Positions 16,093 to 23,446 of a DNA stretch of 24,311 bases are shown here, one piece after another. A program made the position numbers and the translations under genes. Under the pieces are notes generated by a model. That model did not search any database, had not been told where the DNA came from, and worked only from the letters and a program-made list of their open reading frames with translations. The first letter of the stretch is position 1. Each line of letters opens with the position of its first letter. The stretch is taken from the NCBI GenBank assembly GCA_964371365.1, contig CAYJMO010000027.1:1-24311 (forward strand), written 5' to 3'. Origin of the DNA: CAYJBH01 sp964371365. GTDB lineage: Bacteria; Bacillota; Clostridia; Oscillospirales; Ruminococcaceae.

Positions 16093-16569
16093 ATGACAAT
16101 TAACTTCAAAGGTAAACAACACACCGTCGACATGCTGTTTGTGCTGTCGTTGTTTGCGTTGTTTGCGATTACCGCGTTGTTACTGGTGTTTTCCGGAACA
16201 AAGGTCTACGAGAACATTACCGAGGGGATGCAGAGCTCCTTCTCGTCGCGTACCGCAATATCCTACATAAAAAAGCAGGTGGATCAAAACGATGCAAAAC
16301 AGGCGATCTCACTTGTCGAGGTGGAGGGGCAGGAAGCCCTCAAACTTGTCGAGGTCGACGACGGGGATTATTTTGCACGATATATCTATCTGCACGATGG
16401 ATATCTCTGCGAGCTGTTCACCAAGGTGGATATAACCCCGGAATTAAAAGCCGGACAACCTCTTTTAAAGCTTAAAGATTTCTCGCTTGAAAGTGATGAC
16501 AAGCTGTTCACATTTACCGTCACCGACCATACCGACAATGTCCTGTCCGTGACGTTGTCGACGCTATAA
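16093..16569 (+). CDS. DUF4860-like pilus-cluster protein (158 aa)
   Basis: The protein resembles what I know as DUF4860, a Clostridia family encoded beside pilC, prepilin and pilT genes. It has a basic start (NFKGKQHTVDMLF), a hydrophobic segment of about 22 residues (LFVLSLFALFAITALLLVFS), then VYENITEGMQSSFSSRTAISYIKKQVDQND and a beta-rich C-terminal part (YFARYIYLHDGYLCELFTKV). There is no Gly-type prepilin cleavage site with Glu at +5; the HTVDMLFVLSLF entrance to the helix carries Asp in that area. It may be a minor pilin-like component or a membrane partner of PilC. AAAGGAG lies about 10 bases before the ATG at 16093, and the next gene starts 9 bases after its stop. Confidence 0.75.
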   Translation: MTINFKGKQHTVDMLFVLSLFALFAITALLLVFSGTKVYENITEGMQSSFSSRTAISYIKKQVDQNDAKQAISLVEVEGQEALKLVEVDDGDYFARYIYLHDGYLCELFTKVDITPELKAGQPLLKLKDFSLESDDKLFTFTVTDHTDNVLSVTLSTL

Positions 16570-16578
16570 GGGGGTGCT

Positions 16579-16977
16579 ATGAAATCTAAATCAGGGCTTT
16601 TTCTTATCGAGCTTATAATATCTATACTCTTCTTCTCGCTCGGCTCCATCGTCTGCATACAGATGTTTGTGGCATCCTATGTCATCGGCGAGGACAGCAC
16701 GCGTCTAACCTCGGCGGTCGTGGCGGCGCAGTCGGCGGCGGAGATATATAAAAACGGTGGCAGTGAACTGCTCGCACAAAAAACCGCGGCGACTGCACAG
16801 GGCGGCGGCTACCACGCGAGCTTTGATGAGAGCGGCTCGTTCCTGACGGGCGGTATATACGACGCGGTCTTTGTTGAAACATGGGACGACAATCTCTCTA
16901 TGTTAACCATCGAACTCTACCACGAGGAGGAGATAATTTACGAGCTGAAAACCACACGATATGCGCCCACTACCTAA
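16579..16977 (+). CDS. Prepilin/pseudopilin with class III signal (132 aa)
   Basis: The N-terminus MKSKSG followed by LFLIELIISILFFSLGS is a prepilin leader: six residues ending in Gly, then Glu at mature position +5 and a continuous hydrophobic helix. Mature position +1 is Leu instead of the common Phe. The rest is a small extracellular domain (SAAEIYKNGGSELLAQK, a Gly-rich SAGGGY-like turn, then DNLSMLTIELYHEEEIIYEL). It is short, like GspH/GspI-type minor pseudopilins, rather than a large major pilin. A prepilin peptidase is needed and none is in the window. SD AAGGGGG precedes the ATG by about 5 bases. Confidence 0.82.
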   Translation: MKSKSGLFLIELIISILFFSLGSIVCIQMFVASYVIGEDSTRLTSAVVAAQSAAEIYKNGGSELLAQKTAATAQGGGYHASFDESGSFLTGGIYDAVFVETWDDNLSMLTIELYHEEEIIYELKTTRYAPTT

Positions 16978-16992
16978 AGGAGTGCCGATAGA

Positions 16993-17457
16993 ATGAAATC
17001 GCAACACATGAGCGTCCCGATAGGCACGAGCCTGCTGCTCGTCGTCTTTGTTCTGCTCGCACTTATAACCTTTGCCTCGTTAAGCTTTGTGACGGCGAAC
17101 ACCGACAGCGGTTTTAGCCAAAATACCGCCGACAGGACAAAACAATACTATGCCGCCGAATCTATATCAAACATAACCTTGAAAAGCATTGACGAGACCT
17201 TATCCTCGATAACCGCAGAAGATGAGCAGAGTTTTTTAGATGAAGTTCAACGACTTTTAGCTCATTATGAGATAGAGCGAGGCGAGAGTCTCACCACCCT
17301 GAGATATTATACAGCGGTAAACGAGTATGAGACTATCGAGACGGTTCTGGCACTGTACTATGACCGTGCGGTGCGATATGAACTAATGTCATCGAAACTA
17401 ATTTACGCCGACGAGTGGGAACAGGATAACACCATGTCGGTATTTGTGCCGGAATAA
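16993..17457 (+). CDS. Membrane-anchored pilus-cluster protein, PilX-like layout (154 aa)
   Basis: One N-terminal helix (SLLLVVFVLLALITFASLSFV, about residues 13-33) is followed by an Asn/Thr/Ser region and KQYYAAESISNITLKSID, a pattern seen in PilX/GspK-type minor pilins, where AAE-type helices follow the membrane part. The N-terminus has VPIGTSLL: a Gly just before the helix, but no Glu at +5, so processing by prepilin peptidase is uncertain. The soluble part is acidic and ends FVPE. An AAGGAG site lies about 10 bases before the ATG. It sits 15 bases after the prepilin gene and 11 bases before pilT. I assign it to the pilus-like operon by position; the role is inferred. Confidence 0.65.
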   Translation: MKSQHMSVPIGTSLLLVVFVLLALITFASLSFVTANTDSGFSQNTADRTKQYYAAESISNITLKSIDETLSSITAEDEQSFLDEVQRLLAHYEIERGESLTTLRYYTAVNEYETIETVLALYYDRAVRYELMSSKLIYADEWEQDNTMSVFVPE

Positions 17458-17468
17458 GGGAGGGAAAG

Positions 17469-18530
17469 ATGGATTTTAAGACGATGGTGGAGGATATTGT
17501 ACATCAGGAGGCATCCGACATCTTTATAATATCCGGTCTGCCGTTGACCGCAAAGATAAAGGGGAACATGGTCAAATTCACCGACACTGTGCTCTCACCG
17601 AGCGACACCAACGAGATAATCCACCAGATATACAGCTATGCCGACAACCGTGACATGTCACGTCTTACCGAGCTCGGGGATGATGATTTTTCCTTTGCGA
17701 TAAAGGGGGTGTCTCGCTTTCGTGTCAACACCTATAAACAACGTGGTACCTTCGCTGCCGTCATCCGTACAATTACCTTCCAGCTCCCCCATCCGGACGA
17801 GCTGAACATACCGCCACTTGTGATGGATATCTGCAACAACGAGCGTGGGTTTGTGCTCGTTACCGGTTCCGCCGGCAGTGGCAAGAGCACGACGCTCGCC
17901 TGTATGATAGACAGAATAAACCACTCCCGCCAACAGCACATCATCACACTGGAAGACCCGATAGAATTTTTGCATTCCCACGCCGAGGGAATCGTCTCAC
18001 AAAGGGAGGTCAATCTCGACACCGAGAGCTTTGTCATGGCACTTCGCAGTGCGTTGCGGCAGAGCCCTGACACCATACTTATCGGCGAACTGCGCGACCG
18101 TGAGACTATCGAGGTCGGCATGACGGCGGCGGAGACAGGGCACCTTGTGCTCTCCAGCCTGCACACCACCGGCGCCGGCGCTACCATAGACAGGATAGTG
18201 GATGTGTTCCCCCCCGACCAACAACATCAGATACGATTGCAGCTTGCGATGGTGCTCACCGCGATAGTCTGTCAACAACTCGTCCCGACAATAAGCGGCG
18301 ACCGCACGCCGGTGTTTGAGGTCATGACGGTCAATCCGGCGGTCAAAAACCTGATAAGGGAGAACAAGATACATCAGTTGGACAACATTATCTCCACCGC
18401 ATCGGAAAATGACGGCATGATAAGCATGGATAAAAGCCTGTTGGCGCTATATAAAAACGGAACAATAGACAAAGACGTGGCACTGAGATACAGCACTAAC
18501 CCCGAGATGTTGCAACGACGAATGGGGTGA
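17469..18530 (+). CDS. pilT: PilT-type twitching/retraction ATPase
   Basis: PilT is the hexameric ATPase that drives pilus disassembly in type IV pili. The 353-residue protein has an N-terminal PAS-like region (SDIFIISGLPLTAKIKG), Walker A GSAGSGKST at about 133-141, Asp box ITLEDPIEF at 159-167, Walker B DTILIGELRD at 201-210, His box TGHLVLSSLHTTGA at 223-236, and the PilT-specific C-terminal AVKNLIRENK near 291-300, a variant of the AIRNLIRE motif needed for retraction. This separates it from PilB/GspE, which are longer and carry a zinc-binding CxxC pair that is absent here. It is the only ATPase in this operon. SD GGAGGG lies 4 bases before the ATG. Confidence 0.95.
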   Translation: MDFKTMVEDIVHQEASDIFIISGLPLTAKIKGNMVKFTDTVLSPSDTNEIIHQIYSYADNRDMSRLTELGDDDFSFAIKGVSRFRVNTYKQRGTFAAVIRTITFQLPHPDELNIPPLVMDICNNERGFVLVTGSAGSGKSTTLACMIDRINHSRQQHIITLEDPIEFLHSHAEGIVSQREVNLDTESFVMALRSALRQSPDTILIGELRDRETIEVGMTAAETGHLVLSSLHTTGAGATIDRIVDVFPPDQQHQIRLQLAMVLTAIVCQQLVPTISGDRTPVFEVMTVNPAVKNLIRENKIHQLDNIISTASENDGMISMDKSLLALYKNGTIDKDVALRYSTNPEMLQRRMG

Positions 18531-18560
18531 ATGTAACCCCCTCAAAAAAGGAGAAATCCC

Positions 18561-19487
18561 ATGATCAAACTTTACCCTCCAAAAAAACTATGTGAAGTTG
18601 ACCTTATCAACCTTGCGGCGCGCTCTGCGGAGGATTTCGTTGCATTCTGCGAGGAAAGTTATGCCGAGCGGATAGCCCACCTTGCCGCCACCATCGTCGC
18701 CGGTGACTTTAAGGTTGTTATGCTTACCGGTCCCTCCTCGGTCGGCAAGACGACCACCTCCAATCGGATCGCAAAACGTCTGTGCGAGATAGGTATGCCG
18801 GCGAGGATTATCTCGCTCGACAACTTCTTTCGACCTCAATGCGAATATCCGATACTGCCGGACGGCACACGGGACTTGGAGTGCATTGAGACCATCGACA
18901 TACCGGAGTTTGTGCGCTGTCTTGACGAGTTGGTGCAAAAAGGCGAGGTCATGTTGCCAATCTACGACTTTGTTCAGGGGCGTCGCAGTGACGAGAGAGA
19001 ACATTTTGTTATAAATGATGGCGTGGTCATCGTCGAGGGTATCCACGCACTCAACCCGTCGATTACACCTCATTTTAAGTCCAAGATGTTTAAGGTATAC
19101 CTCAGCATGAGGGAGGAATTTGCCTACAAAGGTCGGCGGCTGATACCGAGCATTGACATGCGTCTTGCGCGTCGCATGGTGCGAGATAACTTTTTCAGAG
19201 GCTACCCACCCAACCAAACACTTGCACTCTGGAGCAAGGTCTGTGATGGTGAAATCAAGTACATCAAGGCATACAAGGACGAAGCGAACTACATGCTCGA
19301 CACCGCCCACGGCTACGAACCCTGTGTTATGCTTCCGTTTTTAGAGGGGATTAACACCGCCGATATCGATGATGTAAACCATGCAAAGCTTTTTGAGGCA
19401 CTGCGTGAGCGATACCGGCTCTTCACCCCACTCGACAAAAATTTGGTGCCGGAAAACTCTATGCTAAAGGAATTTATTAAGCTATAG
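18561..19487 (+). CDS. Uridine kinase-like / nucleoside kinase (phosphoribulokinase-uridine kinase family)
   Basis: The P-loop kinase core has Walker A MLTGPSSVGKTTTSNR at about 54-69, IISLDNFFR at 83-91 (acid/substrate motif), LPIYDFVQGRR at 132-142 and VVIVEGIHALNP at 155-166, then the lid region RRMVRDNFFRGYPP at about 204-217. This order is that of uridine kinases (UMP/CMP from uridine/cytidine, pyrimidine salvage). The 308-residue length includes an N-terminal helical stretch of about 48 residues and a long C-terminal tail, like the kinase half of the larger TGS-domain nucleoside kinases of Clostridia; the TGS part is absent. AAAGGAG lies about 7 bases before the ATG. It starts 30 bases after pilT, so it may be cotranscribed. 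The exact nucleoside is not certain. Confidence 0.85.
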   Translation: MIKLYPPKKLCEVDLINLAARSAEDFVAFCEESYAERIAHLAATIVAGDFKVVMLTGPSSVGKTTTSNRIAKRLCEIGMPARIISLDNFFRPQCEYPILPDGTRDLECIETIDIPEFVRCLDELVQKGEVMLPIYDFVQGRRSDEREHFVINDGVVIVEGIHALNPSITPHFKSKMFKVYLSMREEFAYKGRRLIPSIDMRLARRMVRDNFFRGYPPNQTLALWSKVCDGEIKYIKAYKDEANYMLDTAHGYEPCVMLPFLEGINTADIDDVNHAKLFEALRERYRLFTPLDKNLVPENSMLKEFIKL

Positions 19488-19548
19488 TGTATAATTTCTC
19501 AGTTTTTCACATAATATTAAGTATAGATGTATGGAAAGGACGATCAAT

Positions 19549-19911
19549 ATGATAGACACAAACAAATTCATCGATGAATCTAAAAAAATTCTGCAAACCA
19601 TCACCGAGACGGTCAGCTCCTACGCCAGTGCCGGCAAACAACGCATTGATGTTTTCACGTTGGAGGGGGAACTCGGCAAGGCACAAAAACAGCTCGGTGC
19701 ACTTGTCTACAGCCTGCACAAGACAGGGCAGGAGGATGCAGAGCTGGTGGAGCAGTATATCGAGACTATCGACGATATCTATGACAGGATAGAGCGCGCC
19801 AAAACGCTGTCTCAACCCACCACCCACCAGACACGCCACTGCTCCGACTGCGGCAACAAGGTCGGCGTAAACGACGTTTTCTGTGCAAAATGCGGACAGC
19901 GGCAGATGTAA
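19549..19911 (+). CDS. Zinc-ribbon protein with helical N-terminal part (120 aa)
   Basis: The first ~90 residues are strongly helical and charged (DESKKILQTITETVSSYAS, EGELGKAQKQLGALVYSLHK), probably coiled-coil. The C-terminus has two CxxC pairs, HCSDCGNKVGVNDVFCAKCG, a classic zinc-ribbon for protein or nucleic-acid contact. The start is ATG at 19549 with AAAGGA about 9 bases upstream; an in-frame ATG at 19531 has no SD and contains that SD within its own frame. It is 61 bases after the nucleoside kinase and is followed by a repeat element and a strong terminator. The specific function is unknown. Confidence 0.75.
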   Translation: MIDTNKFIDESKKILQTITETVSSYASAGKQRIDVFTLEGELGKAQKQLGALVYSLHKTGQEDAELVEQYIETIDDIYDRIERAKTLSQPTTHQTRHCSDCGNKVGVNDVFCAKCGQRQM

Positions 19912-19923
19912 TAATAGTGAATT

Positions 19924-19973
19924 TGTAGGGTCGACGAACATTCATTCGGGCGACCACATAGGGTCGCCCCTAC
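19924..19973. repeat. REP-like palindromic repeat (TGTAGGG...CCCTACA)
   Basis: The element begins TGTAGGGTCGAC and ends GTCGCCCCTACA, which are inverted copies with one mismatch. Inside it GGGCGACC pairs perfectly with GGTCGCCC, so two alternative hairpins can form. From general familiarity, similar 'TGTAGGGGCGACC' sequences are scattered between genes in many Clostridia; I cannot confirm copy number here. A related end, TTTGTAGGGGCG, occurs at about 7606-7617. Confidence 0.6.
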
Positions 19974-19982
19974 ATTTCATTA

Positions 19983-20020
19983 AAAAGGACGTACAAAACG
20001 TGCGTCCTTTTATTTTTTTT
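19983..20020 (+). terminator. Strong intrinsic terminator after the zinc-ribbon gene
   Basis: AAAAGGACGTAC pairs with GTGCGTCCTTTT (12 bp, one G-T pair) around the loop AAAAC and is followed by ATTTTTTTT. The GGAGG SD of the flippase begins at the next base, 20021. It ends transcription of the pilT-kinase-zinc ribbon region or acts as an attenuator for the flippase operon. Confidence 0.92.
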
Positions 20021-20030
20021 GGAGGAAATT

Positions 20031-21731
20031 TTGAGTCGAAGAAAATTCATCACCGGAGCTCTACTTCTTTTCATCTCCACCTTTGTGGTCAAACTTATCG
20101 GTGCGCTCTATCGCATACCGCTCACCGACATACTCGGCGGCGAGGGCATGGGGTATTACAGCACCGCGTTCAACATCTTTGCACCGCTCTTTGCTCTTTT
20201 TGTGACGGGACTTCCCATTGCGGTGTCCCACCATGTGGCGGCGGCGGTGGCGATAGGTGATGAGGCGCGTGCTAAGACGGTGGTGCGAACCGCCCTCATA
20301 ATCTCACTCGTTGCCGGCACGCTCGGCACCGGTCTGCTCGTCGCCTCGGCTCAGCTTTTCTCGTCGCTTGTCCATAATGAGGCGGCGGCACCTGCCATCT
20401 ACTGCCTTGCGCCAACCCTATTTTTCAGCGCAATTTCGGCGGTACTCCGCGGAGCGACACAAGGACGGCAGAATATGGCCCCGACCGCGATATCGCAGCT
20501 TGTGGAGGTGGTAATAAAGTTGTTTGTCGGCATTGGTTTTGCAATTATCGCCGCCGACTATCTGCTTGAAAAATTTCACGAAACCGGCTATATCTTTTCC
20601 ACCGTCTATCCCACGATGATGGAGGCGGGTGTCGCCATAATCCCATACGCCGCCGCCGCGTCACTCGCCGGAATATCGCTCTCCAACCTCATCGGCACTG
20701 CACTACTGATGGTGATATCCCGCAAGACCTACATGGGAGGGAGCGTTTTTCGACGTGACATCGCGCACGATATTCTATCCATGGCATTTCCTGTTGCGCT
20801 GTCGGCGGTGGTCATCAACCTCACCTCGCTGATAGATCTTGCCACCATAATGCGTCACATAGAAGCGCTGATGATAGAAAAACCGGACGAGCTGTTCGCC
20901 GCCTATCCCGGATTGGGGTTGGAGCTAAAAGGGGACGAGCTTGCAAACTTCCTCTACGGCAGTTACACCGGAGTTGCGATGTCGGTCTTTCATCTTGTGC
21001 CATCGCTGACGGTAGCCCTCGGGATAAGCATCATTCCGCTCGTGACCGGCTACAAACGCCGTGGCAACAAGGAGGGTGTTCAAAACGCAGTGGAGACGGC
21101 ACTTCGATTTACCGCACTGCTTGCAGCACCGGCAGGATTTGGAATATCGGCACTCGCAGGCCCTATCCTGTCACTACTCTACCCCACGAGGGTGCAGGAG
21201 GTGGAGATTGCCACCCCAATGCTGGTGATTTTAGGATATGCGGCGGTTTTCGTGGCAATACTCATACCAATGAACACCGTCCTTCAGGCACTGGGTCGCC
21301 CTGACCTGCCGGTGAAGCTGATGTTGGCAAGCGCTACACTCAAACTTATACTTAACCTCATACTGGTGCCGATGCCACAATATAACATACGCGGCGCCGC
21401 CTTTGCCACGCTCGGCTGTTATGCACTGCTATTTGTGTTAACCTCGCTTGTCCTACGCTATAGCTGTGGACTCAAGATTCCGATAGCGGACATCTTTATG
21501 CGTGCGATAGGTGCCGCCGGAGTGGTCGGATTGGTGGCATACTTTACCTTTGAATTCCTGCATGATTTGTTGTCACTGCCCGTCTCGTTGGCTATCGCAA
21601 TGGGTGTAGCGTTGGTTTTGTATGTAATTATTGCACCATTTTTTGGGATTCTGCGAAAAAAAGACGCTTTATTGCTTCCATTTGCAAAAAAAATGCGAAA
21701 ACCACTTGATTTTATTGATAAAATGAGGTAA
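20031..21731 (+). CDS. Polysaccharide/lipid-linked precursor flippase (MOP family, SpoVB/YabM-like)
   Basis: The 566-residue protein has about 14 hydrophobic segments and the family start FVVKLIGALYRIPLTDILGG with EGMGYYSTAFNIF, typical of the SpoVB/MurJ-like branch of the MOP superfamily. These proteins flip undecaprenyl-linked glycans, including lipid II, across the inner membrane. The N-terminal basic SRRKF and the C-terminal Lys-rich tail flank the membrane part. The start TTG at 20031 has a perfect GGAGG 5 bases upstream; an in-frame TTG at 20019 lies in the terminator's T-run. It is followed after 9 bases by mazG, matching the yabM-yabN order of Bacillus. No promoter is visible between the terminator and the start. 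Confidence 0.88.
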   Translation: MSRRKFITGALLLFISTFVVKLIGALYRIPLTDILGGEGMGYYSTAFNIFAPLFALFVTGLPIAVSHHVAAAVAIGDEARAKTVVRTALIISLVAGTLGTGLLVASAQLFSSLVHNEAAAPAIYCLAPTLFFSAISAVLRGATQGRQNMAPTAISQLVEVVIKLFVGIGFAIIAADYLLEKFHETGYIFSTVYPTMMEAGVAIIPYAAAASLAGISLSNLIGTALLMVISRKTYMGGSVFRRDIAHDILSMAFPVALSAVVINLTSLIDLATIMRHIEALMIEKPDELFAAYPGLGLELKGDELANFLYGSYTGVAMSVFHLVPSLTVALGISIIPLVTGYKRRGNKEGVQNAVETALRFTALLAAPAGFGISALAGPILSLLYPTRVQEVEIATPMLVILGYAAVFVAILIPMNTVLQALGRPDLPVKLMLASATLKLILNLILVPMPQYNIRGAAFATLGCYALLFVLTSLVLRYSCGLKIPIADIFMRAIGAAGVVGLVAYFTFEFLHDLLSLPVSLAIAMGVALVLYVIIAPFFGILRKKDALLLPFAKKMRKPLDFIDKMR

Positions 21732-21740
21732 AATAATGAA

Positions 21741-22436
21741 GTGAAAGATTTCGACTTTATCAAATTTGCTGGCAAATCATCCTATGACATGGATGATCTT
21801 GTTACTCTTGTTCGCATACTCCGCGACCCGGTCAAGGGTTGCAGATGGGACATGGAGCAGACACATTCCTCGGTGCGCCACAACTTTGTGGAGGAGGCAT
21901 ATGAGGTGGTGGATGCCATCGACTGCGACGATGTAGACATGCTCTGTGAGGAGCTCGGCGATGTGCTGTTGCAGGTCTGCCTACATACCGAGATGGAGTA
22001 CGAAAAGGGCAACTTTGATATTGACAAGGTATGCGACGGTGTATGCAAAAAGCTCATTTTTCGCCACCCGCACATCTTTGCCGACACCAAGGTGGACTCA
22101 ACCGATGATATACTGAAGAACTGGGACGAGCTTAAAAAACAGGAGAAAAGCCAAAAAAGCCTAAAAGACAGTATCGACGGTATCACAAAGGCACTGCCGG
22201 CTTTAATGTACTCAAAAAAGCTGCAAAAGGTCTTAGGGCAAACCGACGATGTCAAAACCGCCGGACAGATGGTGGTGAGGGAGGCAAACTCTCTCGGTAG
22301 CACACCTACCCGGGAGGAGATCGGCGCTCTACTCTACCGTACGGTATCGCTTGCACGGGCAGCCGGAATGGATCCGGAACTCGCACTGATGGAATACGCC
22401 AGAGATCAGGCGAACAATGCACTGGCCGATAAATAA
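21741..22436 (+). CDS. mazG: Nucleoside triphosphate pyrophosphohydrolase MazG
   Basis: MazG hydrolyses (d)NTPs to NMP and pyrophosphate, limiting aberrant nucleotides. The 231-residue protein has the N-terminal domain LRDPVKGCRWDMEQTHSSVR at about 27-46, then the metal-binding helices EEAYEVVDAI and CEELGDVLLQVCLH (ExxE and ExxD type) at about 50-83, FRHPHIFAD near 107-115, and a C-terminal region with the second, shorter MazG-like part (PALMYSKKLQKV). The start is GTG at 21741 with GAGG about 12 bases upstream, overlapping the tail of the flippase message; the earliest conserved residues lie shortly after, so a later start is unlikely. It forms a tight unit with the flippase and precedes hup. 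Confidence 0.93.
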   Translation: MKDFDFIKFAGKSSYDMDDLVTLVRILRDPVKGCRWDMEQTHSSVRHNFVEEAYEVVDAIDCDDVDMLCEELGDVLLQVCLHTEMEYEKGNFDIDKVCDGVCKKLIFRHPHIFADTKVDSTDDILKNWDELKKQEKSQKSLKDSIDGITKALPALMYSKKLQKVLGQTDDVKTAGQMVVREANSLGSTPTREEIGALLYRTVSLARAAGMDPELALMEYARDQANNALADK

Positions 22437-22489
22437 TGTAATCAAAGGGCGTAGGGCTCTATGATAAATAAAATCAAGGAGAATTTAAA

Positions 22490-22762
22490 ATGACAAAAGT
22501 AGAATTGGTTAATAGCGTATCAGAAAAAACAGGGCTTACCAAAAAAGACTCTGAAAAGGCTCTTGCAGCAGTACTTGACAGCGTTACCGAAGCCCTCAAA
22601 TCGGGCGACAAGGTATCACTCGTAGGTTTCGGAACATTTGAGGTTCGCAACCGTCCGGCACGTACCGGCCTGAACCCGCGCACCAAAGAGAAGATCGAAA
22701 TCGCCGCTACCAAAGCACCGGCTTTCAAGGCAGGCAAAGCGCTTAAGGATGCTGTTAAGTAA
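22490..22762 (+). CDS. hup: DNA-binding protein HU
   Basis: HU bends and compacts DNA as a dimer. The 90-residue protein is full length: helices from MTKVELVNSVSEKTGLTKKD, then VSLVGFGTFEVRNRPARTGL, the Pro-tipped arm signature NPRTKEKIEIAATKAPAFKA and the C-terminal helix KALKDAVK. AAGGAG lies 8 bases before the ATG. It sits between mazG and rqcP, as in several Clostridia. A -10-like TATGAT at about 22461-22466 may give it its own transcripts, and a stem-loop follows it; both would suit an abundant protein. Confidence 0.97.
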   Translation: MTKVELVNSVSEKTGLTKKDSEKALAAVLDSVTEALKSGDKVSLVGFGTFEVRNRPARTGLNPRTKEKIEIAATKAPAFKAGKALKDAVK

Positions 22763-22785
22763 TTAACGGACAGACATTTTGATTG

Positions 22786-22816
22786 GGAGATTTGCCGGTC
22801 CTACCGGTGAGTCTCC
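22786..22816 (+). terminator. Stem-loop between hup and rqcP (partial terminator or mRNA 3' end)
   Basis: GGAGA pairs with TCTCC and CCGGT with ACCGG, linked by four wobble or AU pairs (TTTG with TGAG), around a 3-base loop. There is no T-run after it, only TAATTATAAC, so it is more likely a processing or stabilising hairpin for the abundant hup message than a full terminator. Confidence 0.45.
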
Positions 22817-22846
22817 TAATTATAACAAGGAGAGGACGACACCGAT

Positions 22847-23125
22847 TTGCGAATTGATAAATACCTAAAGGTGACAAGGCTGATAAAACGTCGCACCGTC
22901 GCAAACGAGGTGGCGGACGTCGGTCGTGTGAGCGTCAACGGAAAGACGGCGAAGGCGAGCTATCAGGTCAAGGTGGACGATGTTATCGAGATAACATTCG
23001 GCAACCGTCGTGTTTCGGTGCGTGTGGACAAGGTGGAGGATAACGTCCGCAAGAGTTCGGCACGTGAAATGTACACGATTTTGGACGAGGAGTTTGTCCC
23101 ACCTCCCGAAATTCCATTAACCTAA
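22847..23125 (+). CDS. rqcP: RqcP (YabO) S4-domain ribosome quality-control protein
   Basis: RqcP works with RqcH on stalled 50S subunits to add C-terminal Ala tails. The 92-residue protein starts with the S4 RNA-binding fold: MRIDKYLKVTRLIKRRTVAN, EVADVGRVSVNGKTAKASYQ, then VKVDDVIEITFGNRRVSVRV. This is the Hsp15/YabO pattern and length. The start is TTG at 22847, with AGGAGAGG upstream at a somewhat long spacing. It follows flippase-mazG-hup as in Bacillota. Downstream, yabP, yabQ and divIC, which often follow in spore-formers, are absent; a tRNA comes instead. Confidence 0.92.
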   Translation: MRIDKYLKVTRLIKRRTVANEVADVGRVSVNGKTAKASYQVKVDDVIEITFGNRRVSVRVDKVEDNVRKSSAREMYTILDEEFVPPPEIPLT

Positions 23126-23137
23126 AACTTTATATTT

Positions 23138-23213
<76 letters not shown>

Positions 23214-23214
<1 letters not shown>

Positions 23215-23252
23215 AGTCGCTGTGATCTTCACTAAGTTCACAGCGACTTTTT
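23214..23252 (+). terminator. Intrinsic terminator of tRNA-Arg
   Basis: AAGTCGCTGTGA pairs perfectly with TCACAGCGACTT across a 12-base loop and is followed by TTT. The stem begins at the last base of the CCA. The T-run is short, but the 12-bp stem is strong. Confidence 0.8.
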
Positions 23253-23375
23253 GCATGCCTCTTCGTTTTTTTCTCTCAACCGGACGGTATACTGAATTGG
23301 AACACCACCATCCACATTAATAGATGATAGTGAGAAGTTAGGATAACCACTTAAAGTATAGCAGGTCGCAACTAA
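23238..23375 (-). pseudogene. Possible gene remnant in the region between tRNA-Arg and the Abi-like gene
   Basis: A 45-codon open minus-strand frame without a clear start has a protein-like sequence (YPNFSLSSINVDGGVPIQYT and on to VRLREKNEEACKKSL). Its stop lies inside the tRNA terminator stem. I do not recognise a family and it has no SD. It may be a degraded gene end from an inserted element or simple chance. The remaining 23253-23480 stretch otherwise holds only the promoter and dyad of the Abi-like gene. Confidence 0.25.
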
Positions 23376-23401
23376 TTATTTTTGGGAATTACTACAATTA
23401 T

Positions 23402-23430
23402 TTGCAATTTTTAACACTAAATGATATAAT
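23402..23430 (+). promoter_or_regulatory. Sigma-A promoter of the Abi-like gene
   Basis: TTGCAA (23402-23407) and TATAAT (23425-23430) are separated by exactly 17 bases. The predicted start near 23437 lies just before the dyad at 23447-23468 and about 44 bases before the ATG. Confidence 0.8.
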
Positions 23431-23446
23431 ATTAAATAGTTCGATA

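Noticed and set aside
18588..19310. 240-codon minus-strand frame antisense to the uridine kinase-like gene
   Set aside because: The plus-strand gene has an intact P-loop kinase core and SD; the antisense frame has no family features.
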